Positions 38,485 to 38,702 of a stretch of 38,702 nucleotides of DNA are shown piece after piece. A program made the position numbers and the translations under genes. The DNA is from Acinetobacter baumannii (GTDB taxonomy: Bacteria > Pseudomonadota > Gammaproteobacteria > Pseudomonadales > Moraxellaceae), in NCBI RefSeq assembly GCF_016508585.1, contig NZ_JADVOP010000038.1:1-38702 (forward strand). The letters are read 5' to 3'. How positions within the stretch are numbered: the stretch's first letter is position 1; every line of letters begins with the position of its first letter. The notes beneath the pieces are model-generated. The model had not been told where the DNA came from, did no database searches, and was given only the letters and a program-made list of their open reading frames with translations.

Positions 38485-38702
38485 TGAAGGTAATCAACCT
38501 TTTATATTTAATACCATCATTAAAAAATTCGGGTGGTATGGAAAGAGTTTTAACAAGTAAAGTAAACTTTTTGGCAAACTCTAATAAATATAAAATTTTC
38601 ATTGCAACAACTGAGATGAGCGATAGAGATCACTGTTTTTTTGAAGTTAATAATGATGTTGAAATTATTAACTTTGAATTGAATTTTAATACTTTATTTA
38701 AT
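38484..38702 (+). CDS. Glycosyltransferase, GT4-like, 5' part only
   Basis: 73 codons from ATG 38484 (TAATG overlap with wzy) to the window edge. INLLYLIPSLKNSGGMERVLTSKVNFLANSNKYKIFIATTE is the N-terminal Rossmann start of GT-B, family 4 transferases, where SGGMERV is characteristic. The C-terminal sugar-nucleotide domain is outside the window. No internal stop. Confidence 0.8.
   Translation, partial: MKVINLLYLIPSLKNSGGMERVLTSKVNFLANSNKYKIFIATTEMSDRDHCFFEVNNDVEIINFELNFNTLFN

Noticed and set aside
1..38702. CRISPR array, insertion sequence, rRNA or complete tRNA gene
   Set aside because: No regularly spaced repeats, transposase ORF, rRNA sequence or full tRNA cloverleaf was seen; only the T-arm-like fragment near 18,830.

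Overview
The window reads as an Acinetobacter chromosome: low GC, and the gene order plc - sulfatase - nadC | ampD - murJ | fklB - fkpA - wzc - wzb - wza is the known left flank of the Acinetobacter capsule (K) locus. Genus is inferred from this synteny and from protein character; no database search was possible.

Region 1 (1 to about 18,850) is the right half of a lambda-like (siphovirus-type) prophage, all late genes on the + strand. Order: head closure, HK97-gp10-like, DUF3168 tail completion, tail tube, tail assembly chaperone G with a -1 frameshift GT product, two inserted accessory genes (ORF6N regulator; zinc-ribbon membrane protein), tape measure with a built-in transglycosylase domain, gpM-like, a tail fibre, gpL, gpK, gpI, and the giant tip protein J. 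Lysis follows: a pinholin-like holin, a SAR endolysin, and nested Rz/Rz1 spanins. Head genes, replication genes, repressor and integrase are outside the window. Seven terminator-like hairpins lie between late genes, most just before a start codon. The right end is a structured non-coding stretch (18,400-18,680) containing an overlooked 27-codon ORF, then a tRNA/tmRNA T-arm-like fragment (about 18,830) that may be the attachment site.

Region 2 (18,867-30,420) is chromosomal: a small membrane protein, a short lipoprotein, a Tat-exported phospholipase C, a tiny 54-aa ORF, an LtaS-like membrane sulfatase/phosphotransferase, a YfaP/TPR periplasmic protein, nadC, ampD, murJ and two FKBP-type prolyl isomerases. 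Several act on the envelope (AmpD and MurJ in peptidoglycan recycling and lipid II flipping; FKBPs in periplasmic folding).

Region 3 (30,610-38,702) is the capsule locus. wzc-wzb-wza (export and chain-length control) run leftward; a 535-bp divergent promoter region separates them from the rightward, much more AT-rich serotype-specific genes wzx (flippase), a GT2 glycosyltransferase, wzy (polymerase) and a truncated GT4 glycosyltransferase, each overlapping the next or directly abutting it.

The best leads for a second look are the -1 frameshift at 2543-2549, the two-state leader RNA in front of the ORF6N gene (3061-3216), the hairpin array plus 27-aa ORF at 18,403-18,677, and the five HxH motifs at the J C-terminus.
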